The notes below the pieces were generated by a model, which worked only from the letters and a program-made list of their open reading frames with translations, was not told where the DNA came from and searched no databases. From a virus: a DNA stretch of 20,564 nucleotides. Each line of letters opens with the position of its first letter. The first letter of the stretch is position 1. The position numbers and the translations under genes were made by a program. The stretch is taken from IMG/VR virus record IMGVR_UViG_3300020442_000218, positions 1-20,564 of that record; one strand, written 5' to 3'. Below are positions 6,729 through 13,692 of this stretch, piece by piece.

Positions 6729-7298
6729 CTCCGTAACAGTAAGTGTTGATGCTTGTAAACCATCATAATGAGTTTCTGTTTGCTCACTTCCTGATCTATT
6801 TAAATAAACTGTTGAACCAGAGCTATGACCTTTCCCTTCTAAATGATATGTAATTTTATTGCCTACAGAATAACTAGGAGAATCTAAAAAAGTAAAATGT
6901 GCTTGATGTATAGCATGGGTTTTCATTGCACTTTGGTCAAAACGAATTTGTCTTGAAACTCTTGGTCTACTTCCGCTTGCATCACCTAAAAAAGGATATG
7001 CAGCATTAGAGTCGTTTATTTCTCTTACTAATCTTACTGACACCATAACTGCCTGATTACCACCCATTGCTCCACTAAATTCAACTAACAATTTACTGTT
7101 TGCTGCTTTTGGTGTAATGTTTACCTCCCATATAGAACCAGCACCAGTTTCATCTGTGCCAGCAATATTAGAAAAAGAAGTACCTGTCCAACTTGCTGTA
7201 TCACTTTTGACGTTTGAAACTATTTGAATTATTCCACCGCCACCACCTGTAGGCACTCCTGTTGTTGGTACTATGCTGTTGACTTTTAACTGACTCAT
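6714..7298 (-). CDS. Tail-tip paralogue C (MSQLKVNSI family, 194 aa)
   Basis: This is the third member of the family and the first transcribed. MSQLKVNSIVPTTGVP at the start is nearly identical to the start of paralogue A over 11 residues. A Gly-rich turn (GGGGGIIQIVS) follows, then VNITPKAANSKLLVEFSG, a basic variable loop (SGSRPRVSRQIRFD), FTFLDSPSYSVGNKITYHLEG and STVYLNRS, ending ASTLTVTEVSGG. The codons for the end (acg gag gtg tca gga gga) contain two ribosome-binding-site-like GGAGG runs. The predicted fold is a single beta sandwich. It starts three bases after the stop of the 257-aa fibre. It is likely a tail-tip or fibre-associated surface protein. Confidence 0.78.
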   Translation of the reverse strand: MSQLKVNSIVPTTGVPTGGGGGIIQIVSNVKSDTASWTGTSFSNIAGTDETGAGSIWEVNITPKAANSKLLVEFSGAMGGNQAVMVSVRLVREINDSNAAYPFLGDASGSRPRVSRQIRFDQSAMKTHAIHQAHFTFLDSPSYSVGNKITYHLEGKGHSSGSTVYLNRSGSEQTETHYDGLQASTLTVTEVSGG

Positions 7299-7301
7299 AA
7301 T

Positions 7302-8075
7302 TTAAACGACTGTCCAGGTTTCACCAGCACCAACTGTAACTGTTACCCCTGATTGTATAGTAATTGGACCAAAGCTGCCAGCATTTTGTCCATTAGTAAT
7401 AGTATAACTCTGAGTTACTGTTTGGTCATTTTCCCAAAAGATATTGTCACCTCCAGCACCTTGAGCACCAGCACCAGCAGCAGCCCAACTTAACGTTCCA
7501 GATGCGTCAGATACAAGAGCATAGCCAGAAACAGCAGCATCAGCAGCAGGTAATGTCCAGGTAAGACTTGAAGAAACCGTAGCTGGTGCTTGAAATCCTA
7601 CATAATGACTACTATCAGCATCAGCAAACCTTAGATCATTTTGTGCCTGAAGCGTTAATCCATTACCATCAAATATCATCTGCTCTGTACCACTAGACGA
7701 AAATCCCATTACATTTGCAGATTTTCTAAATAAACCTAAGTCTGTATCTGTATCAAAACTTATAGCAGGAGCAGATGCAGTACCAGCGTTATCCGCTAAA
7801 AAAGCACCTGTCATAGTACCGCCAGCTTTTGATAGTAGCCCTAAATTTGCTTGATCTATATTTCCTATCTCTGTAAAAGCACCATTGCTTGAATTTCTTA
7901 TCTTTAAAATATTTGTAGTGGTATTAAGAAAAGGCATACCAGCTACACATTGACTTGTAGCTAAGTCAGTAGATTTTGAATTACTTGATTGGATAGCAGC
8001 AAAAACATTATTAAGGTCAGTTCTTACATTTGCTCCAGAAGCATTTTCAATAGTGTAGTTTGTTACGTCAGCCAC
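7302..8075 (-). CDS. Tail fibre protein with shared C-terminal module (257 aa)
   Basis: The gene starts with GTG. Residues 1-70 (NYTIENASGANVRTDLNNVFAAIQ, then MPFLNTTTNILKIRN and AFTEIGN) are a typical N-terminal attachment module of phage fibres. KAGGTMTGAFLADNAG and DTDLGLFRKSANVMGFSS (about 86-130) are the familiar shaft motifs with GLFR. A beta segment (FADADSSHYVGFQAPA, then LTWTLPAADA) follows. Residues about 208-257 (NIFWENDQTV, YTITNGQNA, GPITIQSGVTVTVG, ETWTVV) match the end of the 517-aa fibre. It comes 24 bases after the J-like gene and opens the fibre cassette, so it may be the fibre attached directly to the tail tip. Confidence 0.82.
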   Translation of the reverse strand: MADVTNYTIENASGANVRTDLNNVFAAIQSSNSKSTDLATSQCVAGMPFLNTTTNILKIRNSSNGAFTEIGNIDQANLGLLSKAGGTMTGAFLADNAGTASAPAISFDTDTDLGLFRKSANVMGFSSSGTEQMIFDGNGLTLQAQNDLRFADADSSHYVGFQAPATVSSSLTWTLPAADAAVSGYALVSDASGTLSWAAAGAGAQGAGGDNIFWENDQTVTQSYTITNGQNAGSFGPITIQSGVTVTVGAGETWTVV

Positions 8076-8099
8076 AATTAAATACTATTTTTCTCCATG

Positions 8100-11000
8100 T
8101 TAACCTCCTTTACCAAAACCAACAGCACTATAGGTAAAGTTCCTATCAATACTAGCATTACTTGAGTTTTTAAAGTGAACTGTAAAGCCAGTTCCAGATA
8201 TATTACTAAGTTCAAAATAATCTCCTGATGCCATATTCTGTGCAGAAATATTAACAGATGGCAAAAAGCTATTAAGGTTTCCTAATGCAGATGTTCCAAC
8301 AAAAAATGGTGCTGTGAATGTGACAGCTTTTGCTCCTGCTCCAGACGCTATTACAGAGGATTGTTCAGTTCTTGATTGCATTGTTGCTGTATATCCTGCT
8401 TGTTGTAGATTCATATTTTGTGCAGTATCACTTGTTTCTAATGTGATTCTAAATTGAAATCCTCTAGCTCTAAAAGTACCATTAGCAAAATCATTGAAAT
8501 CTGTATAAGTAGGTGATCCACTTGGATCATCTGTTGTGGTTCGTACAGCTATTTTTGCATTAGCTTCATTAGCAACTGATCCATCAAAATCTGTCCAAGT
8601 ATCTATATTGTCTGTTCTGTTATCAAATTCATCTCCAACATAAAAGCCTTCTCCTTGAAAATGTCTTTTTAAAGTAAGAGAGAATGTGTTACCAAGATCT
8701 AAAGTATCTACAAAGTCATAAGTACCACTAGTATTTGTTGTTGGATCTGTAAGTTTTAATCCACCAAGAGATGAATCATACACAACATTTGATTTGGCTC
8801 CGTTGTAAGGAGTTCCATCTGTATCTTCTCTATCAGTTTCTACAACGACAGAATCTAAAAGGTTGACAAGTGAAAGAGTTGTTTTTGCTTCAACAGCACT
8901 AAATCTACCACCATCATCTTGAAATTTTAAAAGGTAAGTTCCTGAAAGAGCAGGAGCTATAACTTCTGTAGCATTACCAGCTACAGCTTCAATTATATCT
9001 TGGGAAGATTGAAAAGTAGCGTTCGTTCCAGTTTGATTAGAATGTCTAACATATACTCGACCACCATGTAAAACATCAAGAGCAGTGGCTTGTCGAAAAC
9101 GTAATCTTACAAACTGTTCATTTACAGGCTCAATAGTTAAATTCTGCACATTACCAGGAATAGCAGTTTTACCTTTAGCTGTAAACGTAGTTTCAGTTGG
9201 ATTTGCAGATATTTCTCCTAATGCGTTATAAGAAAATACTTGAATCGTATAAGTTGCTTTTACAGTATCTAAAAGTTCAAAATCACTACTAAATACAACT
9301 TGAGAAACGTAATTACCATTCGATATTTTGTAATTAACAAGATATTGAGTAACACCGACTACTGGTTGCCAATCAACAATAAGTTTACTTCTAGCAATGT
9401 TATTTATAACAACTGTTTGTTCTGAAACTGTTAAGTTACTAGGAGGACTAGCTGGTTGATTTAATATTGATATTGTTCGTGTAGGTAAAGTAGTTCCATT
9501 TTCAATAAATGCGTATTTTCCTTCCACATAAGATAAGGCTGTAATTACATAATTAACTTCATCTTGTTCCTCTACTTGAACAACTCTAAATAATTGAGTT
9601 TGTAAGGTTGTACTAGATATTAAGTAAGGTGCATTTGTACTGGGTGCAGAAGAAAAAGCAGAATTTACTGTTAATACTGCTCCTGTAATATCAGTTATAG
9701 TCTTGGATTCAACTGTTCCATCAGATAAAATAACACTAATTGTTGGATTATCGTTTAAAGCTGGTAATCCTGTTTGCTCTAAAGCATCAATCGTAACAGT
9801 AGTAGTAGTTGCAGACACCACACGACCACCTCTTCTGGCTCCTGCCCTTACTGGATCGTTTATTTCAATAACAGAACCAGGTCTAACAACGACTCCAGCA
9901 TCTATTGAAGTTGTAAAACTTACAGTTTCAGATTCATTTTGTTCGGCAAAAAGAATTGCTCGACCTAATCTTGCTGCTTGGTTACGAGATGTGCAAGCAA
10001 ATGCTTTTACTTTTTTTACTATTGCTCCGAATTTACTTATTGCAGTAGCATCTTCAACAACTTCAAAATCAACCTCTTTTGAATCCATGTTGAAGTAACT
10101 TACAGAAATTACACTATTTCTGGTTTTTAAACTGCTTCCTGAATAGGAAAAACCTCCTTCTCCTACATTTGCTAAATTAAATAGATAGCTTGCTGATGTT
10201 TCTTTATCCTGTGCCAAAGTTATGCCTCCAGCAGACCAGATAGGCATACATCTCATAACACCAGCTAAATCATTTATCGCTGCAAAGGCTTCTTTAGGAC
10301 TTTGAATATTTACATTGCAACTAAACCTAGCTTCTTTTGCACCTGATCCCGTTCCATCATCTACCTCTTCATTTGCATATTTACTAGCAGCAACAAAACT
10401 AAATAAATCTATGTTGCTATCAACTATATGATTACCTAACCCATACCTAGTGTTTGTAAGAAGATCGAGTAAGCACATCGCAGGGCAATTTGTGTAAACA
10501 GCAGCACCCATTACTCCATTAAAAACGTAGCCACTTGGATAAACAATTCTTCCAGTTTGAATATCAACTGTTGGAGTGCCAGTTCCAGAAGCTCCTGCTC
10601 CTGGTATTCTTACTTTTATTCCTCTAATTCGATACTTTCTCGAAGGAATACGATCAAACTGCTTACTGTCAAAACGAAGAGCAGTATAAGCACTATTAGC
10701 ATAAGTTGAAGAATTATCTAAAACTTCCTGAAAACTTGTAAATTGAAAAGCATTAACTCTATTCGATTCTGTACTGTCTGCGGTTACACGAACCACTCTT
10801 ATATCTACAGTTGTAAAACCACTTGTTAGCTCTATTCTGTGATCTCGAGCGTAAGCATCAGCAGTTCTACCAGAAACTTGGGCTGTTCCTGCTGTGCCTC
10901 CGACTTTATCTACAAAACCACCACTATCATGTTGAATTTGAATTTTATATTCAACCGTATCTCCTCTTAAATCTCCATCATCTTCAGCTACTTGAATTTG

Positions 11001-11465
11001 AGGCCAAGTCAAAGTAACAATTACAGCGTTAGTGTCAGTATTTGTAATCTGTCTAGTAACTGGAGAAGAAGTGGTTACAACAACTCCAACACCTGTAGGT
11101 GATCTAGTGTCAGCAGCAATGCCACTCATCGCTGTCTGATTTGACGTTCCAAAACGTGACTTAAATCCTACATCCCTAAAATTAAAGTCAGTATTAGCAG
11201 GACTACTGTTTGAAGCAGTTGAATTTAATATCGGAGTATCATTAAGAAAAATATCTTTTAAACTTGCGTTGTCATAAGCAGTTGTGCCTTTTGTAAGCCC
11301 TGCTTTTGATGCACTAGCAAAACCTTCTATCTCTCCTTCAGATATTAAATCTTGAACCGTAGCAAAACTTCTACTATGTAAAGTATCAGGAGCACGATAC
11401 GGAGGGGGAGGGGGTTTAGGTCCACCACCACCAGCACCTTGAATGATTTTAAACTCGTCTGTCAT
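8100..11465 (-). CDS. Tail tip attachment / host specificity protein, lambda J family (1121 aa)
   Basis: This is the central tail-tip protein that closes the tail tube and carries host-recognition domains. The N-terminus has a Gly run and a PPPPPY stretch, then the J-family signature LHSRSFATVQDLISEGEIEGF, followed by SLKDIFLNDTPI. Further conserved parts are YKIQIQHDSGGF, the RYRIRGIKVRIPG strand and LLTNTRYGLG, then VNIQSPKEAFAAINDLAGVMRCMPIWSAGG-type hub sequence. Around residues 670-765 a fibronectin type III-like domain is visible (SPPSNLTV, LIVDWQPV, YTIQVFSYNALGE), with a second similar domain after it. The C-terminal part (TFRARGFQFRITL near 1000, final FTVHFKNS and FTYSAVGFGKGG) is a domain I associate with marine phage J proteins. 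The length is close to lambda J (1132). The ATG overlaps the stop of the I-like gene by four bases. Confidence 0.93.
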   Translation of the reverse strand: MTDEFKIIQGAGGGGPKPPPPPYRAPDTLHSRSFATVQDLISEGEIEGFASASKAGLTKGTTAYDNASLKDIFLNDTPILNSTASNSSPANTDFNFRDVGFKSRFGTSNQTAMSGIAADTRSPTGVGVVVTTSSPVTRQITNTDTNAVIVTLTWPQIQVAEDDGDLRGDTVEYKIQIQHDSGGFVDKVGGTAGTAQVSGRTADAYARDHRIELTSGFTTVDIRVVRVTADSTESNRVNAFQFTSFQEVLDNSSTYANSAYTALRFDSKQFDRIPSRKYRIRGIKVRIPGAGASGTGTPTVDIQTGRIVYPSGYVFNGVMGAAVYTNCPAMCLLDLLTNTRYGLGNHIVDSNIDLFSFVAASKYANEEVDDGTGSGAKEARFSCNVNIQSPKEAFAAINDLAGVMRCMPIWSAGGITLAQDKETSASYLFNLANVGEGGFSYSGSSLKTRNSVISVSYFNMDSKEVDFEVVEDATAISKFGAIVKKVKAFACTSRNQAARLGRAILFAEQNESETVSFTTSIDAGVVVRPGSVIEINDPVRAGARRGGRVVSATTTTVTIDALEQTGLPALNDNPTISVILSDGTVESKTITDITGAVLTVNSAFSSAPSTNAPYLISSTTLQTQLFRVVQVEEQDEVNYVITALSYVEGKYAFIENGTTLPTRTISILNQPASPPSNLTVSEQTVVINNIARSKLIVDWQPVVGVTQYLVNYKISNGNYVSQVVFSSDFELLDTVKATYTIQVFSYNALGEISANPTETTFTAKGKTAIPGNVQNLTIEPVNEQFVRLRFRQATALDVLHGGRVYVRHSNQTGTNATFQSSQDIIEAVAGNATEVIAPALSGTYLLKFQDDGGRFSAVEAKTTLSLVNLLDSVVVETDREDTDGTPYNGAKSNVVYDSSLGGLKLTDPTTNTSGTYDFVDTLDLGNTFSLTLKRHFQGEGFYVGDEFDNRTDNIDTWTDFDGSVANEANAKIAVRTTTDDPSGSPTYTDFNDFANGTFRARGFQFRITLETSDTAQNMNLQQAGYTATMQSRTEQSSVIASGAGAKAVTFTAPFFVGTSALGNLNSFLPSVNISAQNMASGDYFELSNISGTGFTVHFKNSSNASIDRNFTYSAVGFGKGG

Positions 11466-12064
11466 GCTTCTACCTGATTAGTGTCAACTGCTGCACTTAT
11501 TACAACACTTCCTGTAAATATTTCACCATACACTATTGGAACGGAAGTACCTGCTCTTGATGTATTTTGAACTCCACTAAAACTAAAAGATACTTGGGGA
11601 TCAGATTCCGAACTAAATTCTTGTGGTTTTGGTAAAGGAAATAACATATCAGATACTCCTGATAAAGCTAATGCGATTCCGATATTTCCAACTGTTGCTT
11701 GAAACGCACTAAACCCTGTTGCAGCTTGAAATCCTAATCCAGTAAATTGAGCACCAGGCATGGCAATAGCTAAACCTATCAAAGCTGCTCCCAATAATAC
11801 TTTTCCTAGACCTCTTCCTGCTCCTTTAATTACAGGTATAAAGTGTATATCTTCTTTTCCTACTGGATAATGTATTTCTTCTTTTTCAATATCATAATTA
11901 CCCACTTTAACTTGGTAATAATTAGGACTCATGTAACTTTGAATTTCTGGAAAATTATGCACTAAAAAACTTACTGCTTTACCTACTGTATCTGCCTTAA
12001 CTTCAAATTCTTTATGGCCTACAAATTTAGCTAGTTCGCCATACAATTTTATTTTACGAAGCAT
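11462..12064 (-). CDS. Tail tip assembly protein, lambda I family (TAPI, 200 aa)
   Basis: The first 95 residues form a ubiquitin-like beta-grasp domain (KIKLYGELAKFVG, then VGKAVSFLVHNFPE and HFIPVIKGAGRG). After it come two Gly/Ala hydrophobic stretches (VLLGAALIGLAIAMPG and GNIGIALALSGVSDMLF). The protein closes with SFSGVQNTSRAGTSVPIVYGEIFTGSVVISA, the strongly conserved end of lambda I-type proteins, which probably complements the J tip. This is the standard TAPI order and length (lambda I is 223). It lies between K-like and J-like genes, overlapping them by 11 and 4 bases. In lambda the protein is needed for tail-tip assembly and is not retained in mature tails. Confidence 0.9.
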   Translation of the reverse strand: MLRKIKLYGELAKFVGHKEFEVKADTVGKAVSFLVHNFPEIQSYMSPNYYQVKVGNYDIEKEEIHYPVGKEDIHFIPVIKGAGRGLGKVLLGAALIGLAIAMPGAQFTGLGFQAATGFSAFQATVGNIGIALALSGVSDMLFPLPKPQEFSSESDPQVSFSFSGVQNTSRAGTSVPIVYGEIFTGSVVISAAVDTNQVEA

Positions 12065-12755
12065 AACGTAACCTCTTTCCTGTGCATTTTAGCAACCACT
12101 CAGAATATGGCTCTCTACAAGATAGTCTATCGGTTAAATGATGAATTACATCTCCCTCAAAAAATAATGCTACATGATTTAATCCTGGATTTAAAATACT
12201 CATAAATAATAAATCTCCATCCTCTAAAGGTTCTTCTGGTCTTAATTCTCTAAAACCTGTTCTCCATGCACATCTTTCAAACATTGGATCTTTTAAAAAT
12301 TCCTCTGGTGTAGTAGGTCTTTGCCAATCTCTTAACTCTATATTTTTATTTTCTTTATACCAATCTCTTACTAAACTCCAACAATCTGTTATACCCCATA
12401 CCCATTGACGGCCCAATAATGGTGGTTTATATCCACAAGGCTCTAAATAAGCCCATTGTTCTGTTTTGGGATTAACAATATACCACGGTAAATTACTATC
12501 TTCACAGCTAATCTTATCTGCCTGACTAGGAGTAGGTGGTGTTACTGGATGACTATGAACTACCCCTACAATTTCCCCTGCATTATCAGCTTTTACATAA
12601 TCTTCTGGGTCGATAATAAAACATTGATGATCTGTCATCGAAAGATTACGACAAGGATAGTATCTTTCTTTTCCTTTGATATTAAGTAATAGTCCACAAC
12701 ACTCTTTAGGATCTTCACGTTGGGCATGAAGTAGTGCTTTGTATTTCCAAGTCAT
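12054..12755 (-). CDS. Tail tip peptidase, lambda K family: JAMM metalloprotease plus NlpC/P60 (233 aa)
   Basis: Two enzyme domains are visible. The N-terminal JAB/JAMM domain has the complete metal-binding set: Glu18 (PKECCGLL), His67 and His69 in HSHP, and Ser77/Asp80 in SQAD, with the family spacing H-x-H-x7-S-x2-D. The C-terminal NlpC/P60 domain has Cys125 in ITDCWSLVRDWY, His194 in NHVALFF and His205/206 as the likely third residue. In lambda-like phages this protein assembles at the tail tip and is thought to process tail proteins and/or cut peptidoglycan cross-links during DNA entry. Both active sites look intact. The start overlaps the L-like stop (ATGA) and the end overlaps the I-like gene by 11 bases, matching lambda order L-K-I. 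Confidence 0.93.
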   Translation of the reverse strand: MTWKYKALLHAQREDPKECCGLLLNIKGKERYYPCRNLSMTDHQCFIIDPEDYVKADNAGEIVGVVHSHPVTPPTPSQADKISCEDSNLPWYIVNPKTEQWAYLEPCGYKPPLLGRQWVWGITDCWSLVRDWYKENKNIELRDWQRPTTPEEFLKDPMFERCAWRTGFRELRPEEPLEDGDLLFMSILNPGLNHVALFFEGDVIHHLTDRLSCREPYSEWLLKCTGKRLRYAS

Positions 12756-13327
12756 CCTACAAACGTACCAATAGCAGGGAAAATTGAGCGAGTAGCTTGA
12801 CGGCCTGGAATGCGAACTCCAGCAAGATCTGTAGGAGCAGCAAGCTCAAATTCAACAATCTCTCTGTTTTCTGCTGCTTTGCGATCTATAGAATAGATTT
12901 CTTGAGGAAACTCTGCTGTATTATCTGCTGTAGCATTTGTCCCGTCAGCAAAGTTAACAGCATCAATAAATTTAGCTAGTGTTCTTATCCTTGTAACTGT
13001 GGCTCCTGTTAAATCATTGCCAGTTGTTTCTTCATTAACAGATAAAAGTATTGATGAAATCAATCCTGTTCCATTACTAATCATTAGTTTTGGTCTAGGT
13101 AGCTGTCCTTTTTGAAAAGCAAAACCTGATGCTTGTACAGGAAATCTAAGATATTCATTGCCAGCCCATACTATTTTTCCGTTTGCATTTAAATTACTAC
13201 CAGCGTGAAATCTATAAATTGTATTTGCACCATGCAATGCTGTAGATAACTGGAGCGTAAATAACTCAATAATTGCTGATGGGTTAATGTCTTGAAGACT
13301 GCTAAATATCTTAGAATTAACTGTCAT
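12752..13327 (-). CDS. Minor tail protein, lambda L family, without C-terminal cysteine cluster (191 aa)
   Basis: The protein follows the M-like gene and precedes the K-like gene, as L does in lambda. Its core motifs fit: DINPSAIIELFTLQL at about 13-27, FHAG, IVWAGNEYLRFPVQASGF (about 52-69), LPRPKLMISNG, VTRIRTLAKFID and REIVEFELAAPTDLAGVRIPGRQA near the end. In lambda L (232 residues) the sequence after the PGRQ-type motif continues into a C-terminal region whose cysteines bind an iron-sulfur cluster. Here the protein stops 12 residues after PGRQ (ATRSIFPAIGTFVG from the R-Q on) and contains no cysteine at all. The next gene begins inside the stop codon, so no lost exon-like remainder is visible in any frame. 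The start overlaps the M-like stop by one base. Confidence 0.87.
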   Translation of the reverse strand: MTVNSKIFSSLQDINPSAIIELFTLQLSTALHGANTIYRFHAGSNLNANGKIVWAGNEYLRFPVQASGFAFQKGQLPRPKLMISNGTGLISSILLSVNEETTGNDLTGATVTRIRTLAKFIDAVNFADGTNATADNTAEFPQEIYSIDRKAAENREIVEFELAAPTDLAGVRIPGRQATRSIFPAIGTFVG

Positions 13328-13692
13328 TATGATGCTGGTTCAAATACTTGTCTAAAAGTCGCTTGAATTTTAGCTCTGTTATTGAAAGGTATTGATTTAT
13401 TCCAACTTTCGCAAACAAATTTAAAGTTTGAAGCAGTTTCTTCAGGTAAAAAACCTTCAGCAAAATCAAAACTAGCACTATCGTTTGCACGAGCATCAAG
13501 AAAAGTTTCTATCTCATCTGCTTGAGTTTCAGATACTTCATAAGTAAAAGTAAATTCTTTTGGATTTTGATGTTGAGCTAATCCAAATAAAAGTCTATGT
13601 TCGTATCCATCAGCAAAACGAATAGTTCTGGTTTTAGGTTGAGATTTTTTACGCTGCCCATAAATAGGTTTTATTGAAGGGAAAGTAGCCAT
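13327..13692 (-). CDS. Minor tail protein, lambda M family (121 aa)
   Basis: This short all-beta protein sits between the tape measure and the L-like gene, as lambda M does. Recognisable elements are the N-terminal KPIYGQRKKSQPKTRTIRFADGYEHRLLFG-type pattern (the RFADGYEHR core at about 25-33), FTFTYEVSETQADEIETFLDAR (about 47-68), a FDFAEG strand and the closing IPFNNRAKIQATFRQVFEPAS, with the ATFRQVFEP ending common in the family. In lambda, M helps build the tail tip together with L, K, I and J. It overlaps by one base with both neighbours (TAATG), the tightest coupling in the tail block. Confidence 0.9.
   Translation of the reverse strand: MATFPSIKPIYGQRKKSQPKTRTIRFADGYEHRLLFGLAQHQNPKEFTFTYEVSETQADEIETFLDARANDSASFDFAEGFLPEETASNFKFVCESWNKSIPFNNRAKIQATFRQVFEPAS

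Noticed and set aside
1837-8075. Diversity-generating retroelement acting on the fibre genes
   Set aside because: No reverse transcriptase, no template repeat and no A-rich variable copy are visible in the window; the shared modules differ at all base types.
13317-13499. Minus-strand ORF overlapping the M-like gene in another frame
   Set aside because: It lies inside a well-supported gene and has a Leu/Lys-rich AT-driven composition.
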